NCBI GenBank assembly: GCA_947471745.1
Contig: CANJKZ010000395.1
Coordinates: 1,460,930 to 1,524,929 of the forward strand
Direction: 5' to 3'
DNA from: Closterium sp. Naga37s-1
Lineage: Eukaryota > Streptophyta > Zygnematophyceae > Desmidiales > Closteriaceae
Length of the DNA stretch: 64,000 nt
Part shown: positions 24,701 through 39,700 of the stretch, piece after piece
How the letters are laid out: each line of letters opens with the position of its first letter
Position numbering within the stretch: position 1 is the first letter of the stretch
Program-made: the position numbers and the translations under genes
Notes under the pieces: generated by a model
The model's input: only the letters and a program-made list of their open reading frames with translations
Databases searched by the model: none
Told to the model about the DNA's origin: nothing

Positions 24701-27700
24701 TACTGACATGCAGCATGCTGCACGGCAGCTAGCATGAACATGGCATGGCATGCTGAAACGAACACCCACCACGGGTTTTGGTTGGCCATGTGTGATGTGC
24801 AGAGGCTGGCTGATTGCCACTGCACATGAGTGCACCATGCACGGTGCACCCTGCCCAACGCACCATGCATGCACCATGCCCCGTGCCCCATGCACCATGC
24901 ACCATGCACCATGCACCATGCCCCATGCCCCATGCACCATGTACCATGCCCCATGCCCCATGCACCATGCCCCATGCCCCATGCACCATGCCCCATGCCC
25001 CATGCCCCATGCCCCATGCCCCATGCACCATGCACCATGCCCCATGCCCCATGCCCCATGCCCCATGCACCATGCCCCATGCCCCATGCCCCATGCCCCA
25101 TGCACCATGCACCATGCCCCATGCCCCATGCCCCATGCCCCATGCACCATGCACCATGCACCATGCACCATGCCCCATGCCCCATGCCCCATGCCCCATG
25201 CCCCATGCACCATGCCCCATGCCCCATGCCCCATGCCCCATGCCCCATGCCCCATGCCCCATGCCCCATGCCCCATGCACCATGCACCATGCCCCATGCC
25301 CCATGCACCATGCACCATGCCCCATGCACCATGCACCATGCCCCATGCCCCATGCACCATGCACCATGCCCCATGCACCATGCACCATGCCCCATGCCCC
25401 ATGCACCATGCACCATGCACCATGCCCCATGCCCCATGCACCATGCACCATGCACCATGCACCATGCACCATGCACCATGCACCATGCACCATGCACCAT
25501 GCACCATGCACCATGCACCATGCACCATGCACCATGCACCATGCACCATGCACCATGCCCCATGCCCCATGCACCATGCACCATGCCCCATGCCCCATGC
25601 CCCATGCACCATGCACCATGCCCCATGCACCATGCACCATGCCCCATGCACCATGCACCATGCACCATGCCCCATGCCCCATGCACCATGCACCATGCAC
25701 CATGCCCCATGCACCATGCACCATGCACCATGCACCATGCACCATGCACCATGCACCATGCACCATGCACCATGCACCATGCACCATGCACCATGCACCA
25801 TGCACCATGCACCATGCACCATGCCCCATGCACCATGCCCCATGCCCCATGCACCATGCCCCATGCCCCATGCCCCATGCCCCATGCACCATGCCCCATG
25901 CACCATGCACCATGCACCATGCACCATGCACCATGCACCATGCCCCATGCCCCATGCACCATGCACCATGCACCATGCACCATGCCCCATGCACCATGCA
26001 CCATGCCCCATGCACCATGCACCATGCCCCATGCACCATGCACCATGCCCCATGCACCATGCCCCATGCCCATGCCCCATGCCCCATGCCCCATGCCCCA
26101 TGCACCATGCACCATGCCCCATGCCCCATGCACCATGCCCCATGCCCCATGCACCATGCACCATGCACCATGCACCATGCACCATGCACCATGCACCATG
26201 CACCATGCACCATGCACCATGCACCATGCACCATGCACCATGCACCATGCCCCATGCCCCATGCACCATGCACCATGCACCATGCACCATGCACCATGCA
26301 CCATGCACCATGCACCATGCACCATGCACCATGCACCATGCACCATGCACCATGCACCATGCACCATGCACCATGCCCCATGCCCCATGCCCCATGCACC
26401 ATGCCCCATGCCCCATGCCCCATGCCCATGCACCATGCACCATGCACCATGCACCATGCACCATGCACCATGCCCCATGCCCCATGCCCCATGCCCCATG
26501 CACCATGCCCCATGCCCCATGCCCCATGCACCATGCACCATGCCCCATGCCCCATGCCCCATGCCCCATGCCCCATGCCCCATGCACCATGCCCCATGCC
26601 CCATGCACCATGCCCCATGCCCCATGCCCCATGCACCATGCCCCATGCCCCATGCCCCATGCCCCATGCCCCATGCCCCATGCACCATGCCCCATGCCCC
26701 ATGCACCATGCCCCATGCCCCATGCACCATGCACCATGCCCCATGCCCCATGCCCCATGCCCCATGCCCCATGCCCCATGCACCATGCCCCATGCCCCAT
26801 GCACCATGCACCATGCACCATGCACCATGCACCATGCACCATGCACCATGCACCATGCACCATGCACCATGCACCATGCACCATGCACCATGCACCATGC
26901 CCCATGCCCCATGCACCATGCACCATGCCCCATGCCCCATGCACCATGCACCATGCACCATGCACCATGCACCATGCACCATGCACCATGCCCCATGCCC
27001 CATGCCCCATGCACCATGCCCCATGCCCCATGCCCCATGCACCATGCCCCATGCCCCATGCACCATGCACCATGCCCCATGCCCCATGCACCATGCCCCA
27101 TGCCCCATGCACCATGCCCCATGCCCCATGCCCCATGCACCATGCCCCATGCCCCATGCACCATGCCCCATGCCCCATGCCCCATGCACCATGCCCCATG
27201 CCCCATGCCCCATGCACCATGCCCCATGCCCCATGCCCCATGCACCATGCCCCATGCCCCATGCCCATGCACCATGCCCCATGCCCCATGCACCATGCCC
27301 CATGCCCCATGCCCCATGCACCATGCCCCATGCCCCATGCCCCATGCCCCATGCCCCATGCCCCATGCACCATGCCCCATGCCCCATGCACCATGCCCCA
27401 TGCCCATGCCCCATGCCCCATGCCCCATGCCCCATGCCCCATGCACCATGCCCCATGCCCCATGCACCATGCCCCATGCCCCATGCCCCATGCACCATGC
27501 CCCATGCCCCATGCCCCATGCCCCATGCCCCATGCCCCATGCCCCATGCCCCATGCACCATGCCCCATGCCCCATGCACCATGCCCCATGCCCCATGCCC
27601 CATGCACCATGCCCCATGCCCCATGCCCCATGCCCCATGCCCCATGCCCCATGCACCATGCCCCATGCCCCATGCACCATGCCCCATGCCCCATGCCCCA

Positions 27701-30700
27701 TGCCCCATGCCCCATGCACCATGCACCATGCCCCATGCCCCATGCCCCATGCACCATGCCCCATGCCCCATGCACCATGCCCCATGCCCCATGCACCATG
27801 CCCCATGCCCCATGCACCATGCCCCATGCCCCATGCACCATGCCCCATGCCCCATGCCCCATGCACCATGCCCCATGCCCCATGCACCATGCCCCATGCC
27901 CCATGCACCATGCCCATGCCCCATGCACCATGCCCCATGCACCATGCACCATGCCCCATGCCCCATGCCCCATGCACCATGCCCCATGCCCCATGCACCA
28001 TGCCCCATGCCCCATGCACCATGCACCATGCCCCATGCACCATGCACCATGCCCCATGCCCCATGCCCCATGCACCATGCCCCATGCACCATGCACCATG
28101 CCCATGCCCCATGCACCATGCACCATGCACCATGCCCCATGCCCCATGCCCCATGCCCCATGCCCCATGCCCCATGCCCCATGCCCCATGCACCATGCCC
28201 CATGCACCATGCACCATGCCCCATGCCCCATGCCCCATGCACCATGCCCCATGCCCCATGCACCATGCCCCATGCACCATGCCTCATGCCCCATGCACCA
28301 TGCCCCATGCACCATGCACCATGCCCCATGCCCCATGCCCCATGCACCATGCCCCATGCCCCATGCACCATGCCCCATGCCCCATGCACCATGCACCATG
28401 CCCATGCCCCATGCCCCATGCACCATGCCCCCATGCACCATGCACCATGCCCCATGCCCCATGCACCATGCACCATGCACCATGCCCCATGCCCCATGCC
28501 CCATGCCCCATGCACCATGCACCATGCCCCATGCCCCATGCACCATGCACCATGCACCATGCACCATGCACCATGCACCATGCACCATGCACCATGCACC
28601 ATGCACCATGCACCATGCACCATGCACCATGCCCCATGCACCATGCACCATGCACCATGCACCATGCACCATGCACCATGCACCATGCACCATGCACCAT
28701 GCACCATGCACCATGCACCATGCACCATGCACCATGCACCATGCCCCATGCCCCATGCACCATGCACCATGCCCCATGCCCCATGCACCATGCACCATGC
28801 ACCATGCACCATGCACCATGCACCATGCCCCATGCCCCATGCCCCATGCCCCATGCCCCATGCCCCATGCCCCATGCACCATGCACCATGCCCCATGCAC
28901 CATGCCCCATGCCCCATGCCCCATGCCCCATGCACCATGCCCCATGCACCATGCCCCATGCCCCATGCCCCATGCACCATGCCCCATGCCCCATGCACCA
29001 TGCACCATGCCCCATGCCCCATGCACCATGCCCCATGCCCCATGCCCCATGCCCCATGCCCCATGCCCCATGCCCCATGCACCATGCCCCATGCCCCATG
29101 CCCCATGCCCCATGCACCATGCCCCATGCCCCATGCACCATGCCCCATGCCCCATGCCCCATGCACCATGCCCCATGCCCCATGCCCCATGCCCCATGCC
29201 CCATGCCCCATGCCCCATGCACCATGCCCCATGCCCCATGCACCATGCCCCATGCCCCATGCCCCATGCCCCATGCCCCATGCCCCATGCCCCATGCCCC
29301 ATGCCCCATGCCCCATGCCCCATGCACCATGCCCCATGCCCCATGCCCCATGCCCCATGCCCCATGCCCCATGCCCATGCCCCATGCCCCATGCCCCATG
29401 CCCCATGCCCCATGCCCCATGCAGCCATGCCCCATGCCCCATGCCCCATGCCCCATGCCCCATGCCCCATGCCCCATGCCCCATGCCCCATGCCCCATGC
29501 CCCATGCCCCATGCCCCATGCCCCATGCACCATGCCCCATGCCCCATGCACCATGCCCCATGCCCCATGCCCCATGCCCCATGCCCCATGCCCCATGCAC
29601 CATGCACCATGCCCCATGCCCCATGCACCATGCCCCATGCCCCATGCACCATGCCCCATGCCCCATGCACCATGCCCCATGCCCCATGCACCATGCCCCA
29701 TGCCCCATGCACCATGCCCCATGCCCCATGCACCATGCCCCATGCACCATGCACCATGCACCATGCCCCATGCCCCATGCCCCATGCCCCATGCCCCATG
29801 CCCCATGCCCCATGCCCCATGCACCATGCCCCATGCCCGATGCACCATGCCCCATGCCCCATGCACCATGCCCCATGCCCCATGCACCATGCCCCATGCC
29901 ATGCCCATGCCCCATGCACCATGCCCATGCCCATGCCCCATGCCCCATGCACCATGCCCCATGCCCCATGCACCATGCCCCATGCCCCATGCCCCATGCA
30001 CCATGCCCCATGCCCCATGCACCATGCCCCATGCCCCATGCACCATGCCCCATGCCCCATGCCCCATGCCCCATGCCCCATGCCCCATGCCCCATGCACC
30101 ATGCCCCATGCCCCATGCACCATGCCCCATGCCCCATGCACCATGCCCCATGCACCATGCACCATGCACCATGCACCATGCCCCATGCACCATGCACCAT
30201 GCCCCATGCCCCATGCACCATGCCCCATGCACCATGCACCATGCCCCATGCACCATGCACCATGCCCCATGCACCATGCCCCATGCACCATGCACCATGC
30301 CCCATGCACCATGCACCATGCACCATGCACCATGCACCATGCACCATGCACCATGCACCATGCCCCATGCCCCATGCACCATGCACCATGCCCCATGCCC
30401 CATGCACCATGCACCATGCACCATGCACCATGCACCATGCACCATGCCCCATGCCCCATGCCCCATGCACCATGCCCCATGCCCCATGCCCCATGCACCA
30501 TGCCCCATGCCCCATGCACCATGCCCCATGCCCCATGCCCCATGCACCATGCCCCATGCCCCATGCACCATGCCCCATGCCCCATGCCCCATGCACCATG
30601 CCCCATGCCCCATGCACCATGCCCCATGCCCCATGCCCCATGCACCATGCCCCATGCCCCATGCCCCATGCCCCATGCCCCATGCCCCATGCATCATGCC

Positions 30701-33700
30701 CCATGCCCTATGCCCCATGCCCCATGCACCATGCCCCATGCCCCATGCACCATGCCCCATGCCCCATGCACCATGCCCCATGCCCCATGCCCCATGCCCC
30801 ATGCCCCATGCCCCATGCCCCATGCCCCATGCCCCATGCACCATGCCCCATGCCCCATGCCCCATGCACCATGCCCCGTGCCCCATGCCCCGTGCCCCAT
30901 GCCCCGTGCCCCATGCCCCATGCCCCATGCCCCATGCCCCATGCCCCATGCCCCATGCCCCATGCCCCATGCCCCATGCCCCATGCCCCATGCCCCATGC
31001 CCCATGCCCCATGCCCCATGCCCCATGCCCCATGCCCCATGCCCCATGCCCCATGCCCCATGCCCCATGCCCCATGCCCCATGCCCCATGCCCCATGCAC
31101 CATGCACCATGCCCCATGCACCATGCCCCATGCCCCATGCCCCATGCCCCATGCCCCATGCACCATGCACCATGCCCCATGCCCCATGCCCCATGCCCCA
31201 TGCACCATGCCCCATGCCCCATGCACCATGCCCCATGCCCCATGCACCATGCCCCATGCCCCATGCACCATGCCCCATGCCCCATGCACCATGCCCCATG
31301 CCCCATGCACCATGCCCCATGCACCATGCACCATGCACCATGCCCCATGCCCCATGCCCCATGCCCCATGCCCCATGCCCCATGCCCCATGCCCCATGCA
31401 CCATGCCCCATGCCCCATGCACCATGCCCCATGCCCCATGCTTCATGCTTCATGCCCCATGCTTCATGCTTCATGCCCCATGCCCCATGCACCATGCCCC
31501 ATGCCCCATGCACCATGCCCCATGCCCCATGCACCATGCCCCATGCCCCATGCACCATGCCCCATGCCCCATGCCCCATGCACCATGCCCCATGCCCCAT
31601 GCACCATGCCCCATGCCCCATGCACCATGCCCCATGCCCCATGCCCCATGCCCCATGCCCCATGCCCCATGCCCCATGCCCCATGCCCCATGCACCATGC
31701 CCCATGCCCCATGCCCCATGCCCCATGCACCATGCACCATGCACCATGCACCATGCACCATGCACCATGCCCCATGCCCCATGCCCCATGCACCATGCCC
31801 CATGCACCATGCACCATGCCCCATGCACCATGCACCATGCCCCATGCACCATGCCCCATGCACCATGCACCATGCCCCATGCACCATGCCCCATGCCCCA
31901 TGCCCCATGCCCCATGCCCCATGCCCCATGCCCCATGCCCCATGCCCCATGCCCCCATGCCCCATGCCCCATGCCCCATGCCCCATGCCCCATGCCCCAT
32001 GCACCATGCACCATGCCCCATGCCCCATGCACCATGCACCATGCCCCATGCCCCATGCACCATGCACCATGCACCATGCACCATGCACCATGCACCATGC
32101 CCCATGCCCCATGCCCCATGCACCATGCCCCATGCCCCATGCCCCATGCACCATGCCCCATGCCCCATGCACCATGCCCCATGCCCCATGCCCCATGCAC
32201 CATGCCCCATGCCCCATGCACCATGCCCCATGCCCCATGCCCCATGCACCATGCCCCATGCCCCATGCACCATGCCCCATGCCCCATGCCCCATGCACCA
32301 TGCCCCATGCACCATGCCCCATGCCCCATGCACCATGCCCCATGCCCCATGCCCCATGCACCATGCCCCATGCCCCATGCCCCATGCACCATGCACCATG
32401 CCCCATGCACCATGCCCCATGCCCCATGCACCATGCCCCATGCCCCATGCCCCATGCCCCATGCCCCATGCCCCATGCCCCATGCCCCATGCCCCATGCC
32501 CCATGCCCCATGCCCCATGCCCCATGCACCATGCCCCATGCCCCATGCCCCATGCCCCATGCCCCATGCCCCATGCCCCATGCCCCATGCCCCATGCCCC
32601 ATGCCCCATGCCCCATGCCCCATGCCCCATGCCCCATGCCCCATGCCCCATGCCCCATGCCCAATGCCCCATGCCCCATGCCCCATGCCCCATGCCCCAT
32701 GCCCCATGCACCATGCACCATGCACCATGCACCATGCACCATGCACCATGCCCCATGCCCCATGCACCATGCACCATGCCCCATGCCCCATGCACCATGC
32801 ACCATGCACCATGCACCATGCACCATGCACCATGCACCATGCCCCATGCCCCATGCCCCATGCACCATGCCCCATGCCCCATGCCCCATGCACCATGCCC
32901 CATGCCCCATGCACCATGCCCCATGCCCCATGCCCCATGCACCATGCCCCATGCCCCATGCACCATGCCCCATGCCCCATGCCCCATGCACCATGCCCCA
33001 TGCCCCATGCACCATGCCCCATGCCCCATGCCCCATGCACCATGCCCCATGCCCCATGCCCCATGCCCCATGCCCCATGCCCCATGCCCCATGCACCATG
33101 CCCCATGCCCCATGCCCCATGCACCATGCCCCATGCCCCATGCACCATGCCCCATGCCCCATGCCCCATGCACCATGCCCCATGCACCATGCCCCATGCC
33201 CCATGCCCCATGCCCCATGCACCATGCACCATGCACCATGCACCATGCCCCATGCACCATGCACCATGCCCCATGCACCATGCACCATGCCCCATGCACC
33301 ATGCACCATGCCCCATGCACCATGCCCCATGCCCCATGCCCCATGCCCCATGCCCCATGCACCATGCACCATGCCCATGCCCCATGCACCATGCACCATG
33401 CCCCATGCACCATGCACCATGCACCATGCACCATGCACCATGCACCATGCACCATGCACCATGCACCATGCACCATGCACCATGCACCATGCACCATGCA
33501 CCATGCACCATGCACCATGCACCATGCCCCATGCCCATGCACCATGCACCATGCACCATGCACCATGCACCATGCACCATGCACCATGCACCATGCACCA
33601 TGCACCATGCACCATGCACCATGCACCATGCACCATGCACCATGCCCCATGCCCCATGCCCCATGCACCATGCCCCATGCCCCATGCCCCATGCCCCATG

Positions 33701-36700
33701 CACCATGCACCATGCACCATGCACCATGCACCATGCACCATGCCCCATGCCCCATGCCCCATGCCCCATGCACCATGCCCCATGCCCCATGCCCCATGCA
33801 CCATGCCCCATGCCCCATGCACCATGCACCATGCCCCATGCCCCATGCACCATGCCCCATGCCCCATGCACCATGCCCCATGCCCCATGCCCCATGCACC
33901 ATGCCCCCATGCACCATGCACCATGCCCCATGCCCCATGCCCCATGCACCATGCCCCATGCCCCATGCCCCATGCACCATGCCCCATGCCCCATGCCCCA
34001 TGCACCATGCCCCATGCCCCATGCCCATGCACCATGCCCCATGCCCCATGCACCATGCCCCATGCCCCATGCCCCATGCACCATGCCCCATGCCCCATGC
34101 CCCATGCCCCATGCCCCATGCCCCATGCACCATGCCCCATGCCCCATGCACCATGCCCCATGCCCCATGCCCCATGCACCATGCCCCATGCCCCATGCCC
34201 CATGCCCCATGCCCCATGCACCATGCCCCATGCCCCATGCACCATGCCCCATGCCCCATGCCCCATGCACCATGCCCCATGCCCCATGCCCCATGCCCCA
34301 TGCCCCATGCCCCATGCACCATGCCCCATGCCCCATGCACCATGCCCCATGCCCCATGCCCCATGCACCATGCCCCATGCCCCATGCCCCATGCCCATGC
34401 CCCATGCCCCATGCACCATGCCCCATGCCCCATGCACCATGCCCCATGCCCCATGCCCCATGCCCATGCCCCATGCCCCATGCCACCATGCACCCATGCC
34501 CCATGCACCATGCCCCATGCCCCATGCACCATGCCCCATGCACCATGCCCCATGCACCATGCCCCATGCCCCATGCACCATGCCCCATTGCCCCATGCCC
34601 CATGCACCATGCCCCATGCCCCATGCACCATGCCCCCATGCCCCATGCCCCATGCACCATGCCCCATGCACCATGCCCCATGCCCCATGCACCATGCCCC
34701 ATGCCCCATGCCCCATGCACCATGCCCCATGCCCCATGCCCCATGCACCATGCCCCATGCACCATGCACCATGCCCCATGCCCCATGCACCATGCACCAT
34801 GCACCATGCCCCATGCACCATGCCCCATGCCCCATGCACCATGCCCCATGCCCCATGCCCATGCCCCATGCCCCATGCCCCATGCCCCATGCCCCATGCC
34901 CCATGCCCCATGCCCCATGCCCCATGCCCCATGCACCATGCCCCATGCCCCATGCCCCATGCCCCTGCCCATGCACCATGCCCCATGCCCCATGCACCAT
35001 TCCCCATGCCCCATGCCCCATGCACCATGCCCCATGCCCCATGCCCCATGCCCCATGCCCCATGCCCCATGCCCCATGCACCATGCCCCATGCCCCATGC
35101 CCCATGCCCCATGCACCATGCCCCATGCCCCATGCCCCATGCCCCATGCCCCATGCCCCATGCCCCATGCCCCATGCCCCATGCCCCATGCCCCATGCCC
35201 CATGCACCATGCACCATGCCCCATGCCCCATGCACCATGCACCATGCCCCATGCCCCATGCACCATGCACCATGCACCATGCACCATGCACCATGCACCA
35301 TGCACCATGCCCCATGCACCATGCCCCATGCACCATGCACCATGCCATGCCATGCCCATGCCCCATGCCCCATGCCCCATGCCCCATGCCCCATGCCCCA
35401 TGCCCCATGCCCCATGCCCCATGCCCCATGCCCCATGCCCCATGCCCCATGCACCATGCCCCATGCCCCATGCCCCATGCCCCATGCCCCATGCCCCATG
35501 CCCCATGCACCATGCCCCATGCCCCATGCCCCATGCCCCATGCCCCATGCCCCATGCCCCATGCCCCATGCACCATGCCCCATGCCCCATGCCCCATGCA
35601 CCATGCCCCATGCCCCATGCACCATGCCCCATGCCCCATGCCCCATGCACCATGCACCATGCCCCATGCACCATGCACCATGCCCCATGCCCCATGCCCC
35701 ATGCCCCATGCCCCATGCCCCATGCCCCATGCCCCATGCACCATGCACCATGCCCCATGCACCATGCACCATGCACCATGCCCCATGCCCCATGCACCAT
35801 GCCCCATGCCCCATGCCCCATGCCCCATGCCCCATGCCCCATGCCCCATGCACCATGCCCCATGCCCCATGCCCCATGCACCATGCCCCATGCCCCATGC
35901 ACCATGCCCCATGCCCCATGCCCCATGCACCATGCACCATGCCCCATGCACCATGCACCATGCCCCATGCCCCATGCCCCATGCCCCATGCCCCATGCCC
36001 CATGCCCCATGCCCCATGCACCATGCACCATGCCCCATGCACCATGCACCATGCACCATGCCCCATGCCCCATGCCCCATGCCCCATGCCCCATGCCCCA
36101 TGCCCCATGCCCCATGCACCATGCACCATGCCCCATGCACCATGCACCATGCACCATGCCCCATGCCCCATGCCCCATGCCCCATGCCCCATGCCCCATG
36201 CCCCATGCCCCATGCCCCATGCCCCATGCCCCATGCCCCATGCCCCATGCCCCATGCCCCATGCCCCATGCCCCATGCCCCATGCCCCATGCCCCATGCC
36301 CCATGCCCCATGCCCCATGCCCCATGCCCCATGCCCCATGCCCCATGCCCCATGCCCCATGCCCCATGCCCCATGCCCCATGCCCCATGCCCCATGCCCC
36401 ATGCCCCATGCCCCATGCCCCATGCCCCATGCCCCATGCCCATGCCCCATGCCCCATGCCCCATGCCCCACCACACGAGCCATGGAACCAGTTCATGCCT
36501 TTACACTGTTCTGGCTCGGTCAATCCACTCCCACCTTTTTCCGCGCATGCTCTTCAACCCCTTTGCTCTCCACTTCCCTTCCCGCCAGTTCCCTCCCCCC
36601 TTCCTTTCCCCACCACCCCACCTTCCTCAGGTCTGGGCAACAATTTGATGCCGCTCCGTCGTGCCATCATCCTCTCCCCAAACCCTCCCCTACCTGGGCT

Positions 36701-39700
36701 CCTCTTCTCCTTTTCCCGCTCCCTCCACCCTCCCATCCCCGTTTTCCTCCCCCTTTCCCCTCCTTCCCCGTGCAGGTCTGGGCAACAATCTGATGTCACT
36801 GATATCGGCCATGACGTACAGTCTGCTCACCAACCGTGCCATCATCCTTGCACCGGGCACCGACGTGGCGTCGTTCCTCTGCAACCCCTTTGACGACTCC
36901 AACTGGGCCATCCCCGCGCGCCACTACAAGTCAGTCACCCTTCTGCCCCGCCCGCCCATGCTTGCTGTGGAGGCAGCGGGGGATGGGCGGGTGGGAAAAT
37001 GGGGGCCGGGAAGAAAAGGGTGCAGGCAGGGTGGGAGGAGTGGGGCTAGGAACATGGGGGGAAGGGGAGAAACGAATGAAGGCTATTCTGTGATCAATCT
37101 GTGTGAAAGTGTGTCCCGTGTGAGCCGCGTGTGTACAGCGCACTGTTCTGCACATCCGCCTGCCAACTGGATGTGCACAGGAACAACTGTTTCACAGCCC
37201 GGTTTGGTCCGCCCGTGCCAAACCAGTTGGATCATCACAGGTCGAAGCGAGCTTTTCTCCTGTCTTGCTCCAACCATGTCCATCCAGCCTGGCTTGGCTT
37301 CAGCACGGGCGAACCTGGCCGGCCTCTCGTGGCCTGATGGGGACCTGTGCGCCCCTAGCTGTGCTCGTTTTGATGTGTCATGCGCTGTGGTTGGAGTTCA
37401 TTCAGATGTCCCACTTGTTCCTTGAGTCTCAAGGAACATCACAGCAAACCGACAAACATATATAGTCAGGCCGCTTTGGGTTCCACGACCGTAGTGCTTC
37501 ATGTCATAGCTAGTTGGGTGAGAATGCCCGTCACCCGTTGTTTGACCCTTACGCGTGCGTGTGGTTGTGTGTGTGTGTGTGTGCGCACCCCTCCCACCCC
37601 TCCCCCGCTCCCTCCCCCCGCCCCTTCCTCTTCCTGGCAGGCACGTGTACCTGATGTTCCAGAAGCAGCCACGGGTGATGGAGTTTGCTCGCATGGCTGC
37701 CAACGGCACTCAGTGGAGCAAGAAGGCCGCCTTCGCTGACCTCCGCTTCTCGTACGTGCGCCATGTGCACATGCACTCATGCACACATGCAGACGTGCAC
37801 ACATGCATACGTACACACATGCATACGTGCACACATGCATACGTGCACACATGCATACATGCACACATGCATACGTGCACACATGCATACGTGCACACAT
37901 GCATACGTGCACACATGCATACGTGCACACATGCATACGTGCACACATGCAGACGTGCACACATGCATACGTGCACACATGCAGACGTGCACACATGCAG
38001 ACGTGCACACATGCAGACGTGCACACATGCACACATGCACACATGCACACATGCAGACGTGCACACATGCACACGTGCAGATGTGCACACATGCACACAT
38101 GAACACATGCACACATGCACACATGCAGACATGCACACATGCAGACGTGCACACAGGCAGACATGCACACATGCACACATGCACACATGCTCACATGCAC
38201 ACATGCACACATGCACACATGCACACATGCACACATGCACACATGCACACATGCACACATGCACACATGCACACATGGTAAGGTAAGCTTTCTAGCATGC
38301 GTGCCTAAAAATATGCTTTCACACATTTCTGTCTGCCAATAAATGAAGAAATTTGTGAGAAGGGTTCTACTTGGGCAGGCAGGGCGAAACAAGTTTGCAT
38401 GGCAAGGTGGTGCAAGACATGAGAGGGTAGATGAGCAGAGACAAGGTCAGTTGCATCGATATTGTCATGCTCTCAACGCATCTCCCCGCACTGCCTCCCT
38501 CCTCCCTCACCCATGTGCCTGTGCTGCCCCAGCAGCAAATCGCACCTGGTGGATGTGACGCAGATGGCCCCTCTCGCCACTCTTGCACCACCCTTGATGC
38601 CATGCGCCACTCTTACTCCACTCATCCTCGCCACTCTCGCCACTCTCGCCTCTCCTATCCCACCCCCCCAGGTACGGCGAGGAGGACTGGAAGTTCTTCT
38701 GTCCGGGAGTGCAGGCGGCGATAGAGGAGGCGCGGTTTGTGGCGTTCTACACGGACGAGTACACCGTGCCCGGCTTCTACCTGCTGCCCTCCCTGCAGGT
38801 CACACTCCCCCCCTCCCTCCTTCACGCGCACACACATGCGCTCACACGCTGCCATGCCATGCCGTGCCGTGCCATGCTGTGCCGTGCCATGCTGTGCCGT
38901 GCCATGCTGTGCCGTGCCATGCTGTGCTGTGCTATGCCATGGCATGTGCTCCTCTTGTGACATGAGTGCAGGAAGTGCCCCTAAAGGCAACGAACTTCCT
39001 TTTGCCCCACCACTACGTCTGCCTTGCGCCTTCCACCTGTGTGGCAGCGCTGACCACCATTCGTGGGCGGCGCCCATGGGGTCCCTCTTCGCTCTCCTGC
39101 ACCCATCTCGTTGTGCTCATTGCCATGCCTTTTCTCTCATTGCCTCACTCTTGCCTCACTCTTTGCCTCTCGCTTCTACCCTCTCACTTCACCAACCCTC
39201 CTTTCTCTCCTCACCCTCCCCTCCCCCCCCATACTCTCCTCCACTCACCCCCCTGTGGCTCCCCTGCATCCCTCTGGTGCCCGCGCACGCCCCTCGCCAT
39301 CCGTTTCCTCCTCGCACCGTTGCAGGCGCGGCTGCACAAGTGGTTTCCGGACGGGAGGGTGTTTCTGCACATGGCGCGAGCCACACTGCAGCCGGCCAAC
39401 TACCTGTGGCAGCGCATCACACGTGTCTTCCACGCGCACCTCAAGCACCACAACCGTCGCGTCGGCATCCAGGTGTGCCGTTGCGCGCGCGCGCGCACAC
39501 ACACACCCGTGCTGTGCTGTGCTGCGCTCTGCGGTGCTATCCACTGATCCTGCTGTTCATTCTTGTCATCACTGCATCTACTTCTTTGACCTCCAACCCC
39601 TTCCCCGCTGCCCCGCTGCCCCTCCCTCACAACCCCCTCCTCCTCGCCCCCACCGCCTCCCCTCCCCACACTGTCCCGTGCATGCCCCACGGCCATGGCA

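Noticed and set aside
24870-36470. CRISPR-like or telomere-like array
   Set aside because: There are no spacers between units and no cas genes, and the unit CCATGCM is not a TTTAGGG-type telomere repeat. It is a simple heptanucleotide array.
24389-36893. Open frames of up to about 4000 residues on both strands, reading heptapeptide repeats such as HAPCPMP or HGAWGMG
   Set aside because: A 7-bp repeat without a stop keeps every affected frame open over a 21-bp cycle. The stretch lies between a good donor (24346) and acceptor (36775) of a conserved gene.
37499-38392. Cys/His/Val and Thr/His/Ala repeat frames around 37.5-38.4 kb
   Set aside because: They coincide with the 16-bp intron 5 minisatellite of the fucosyltransferase.
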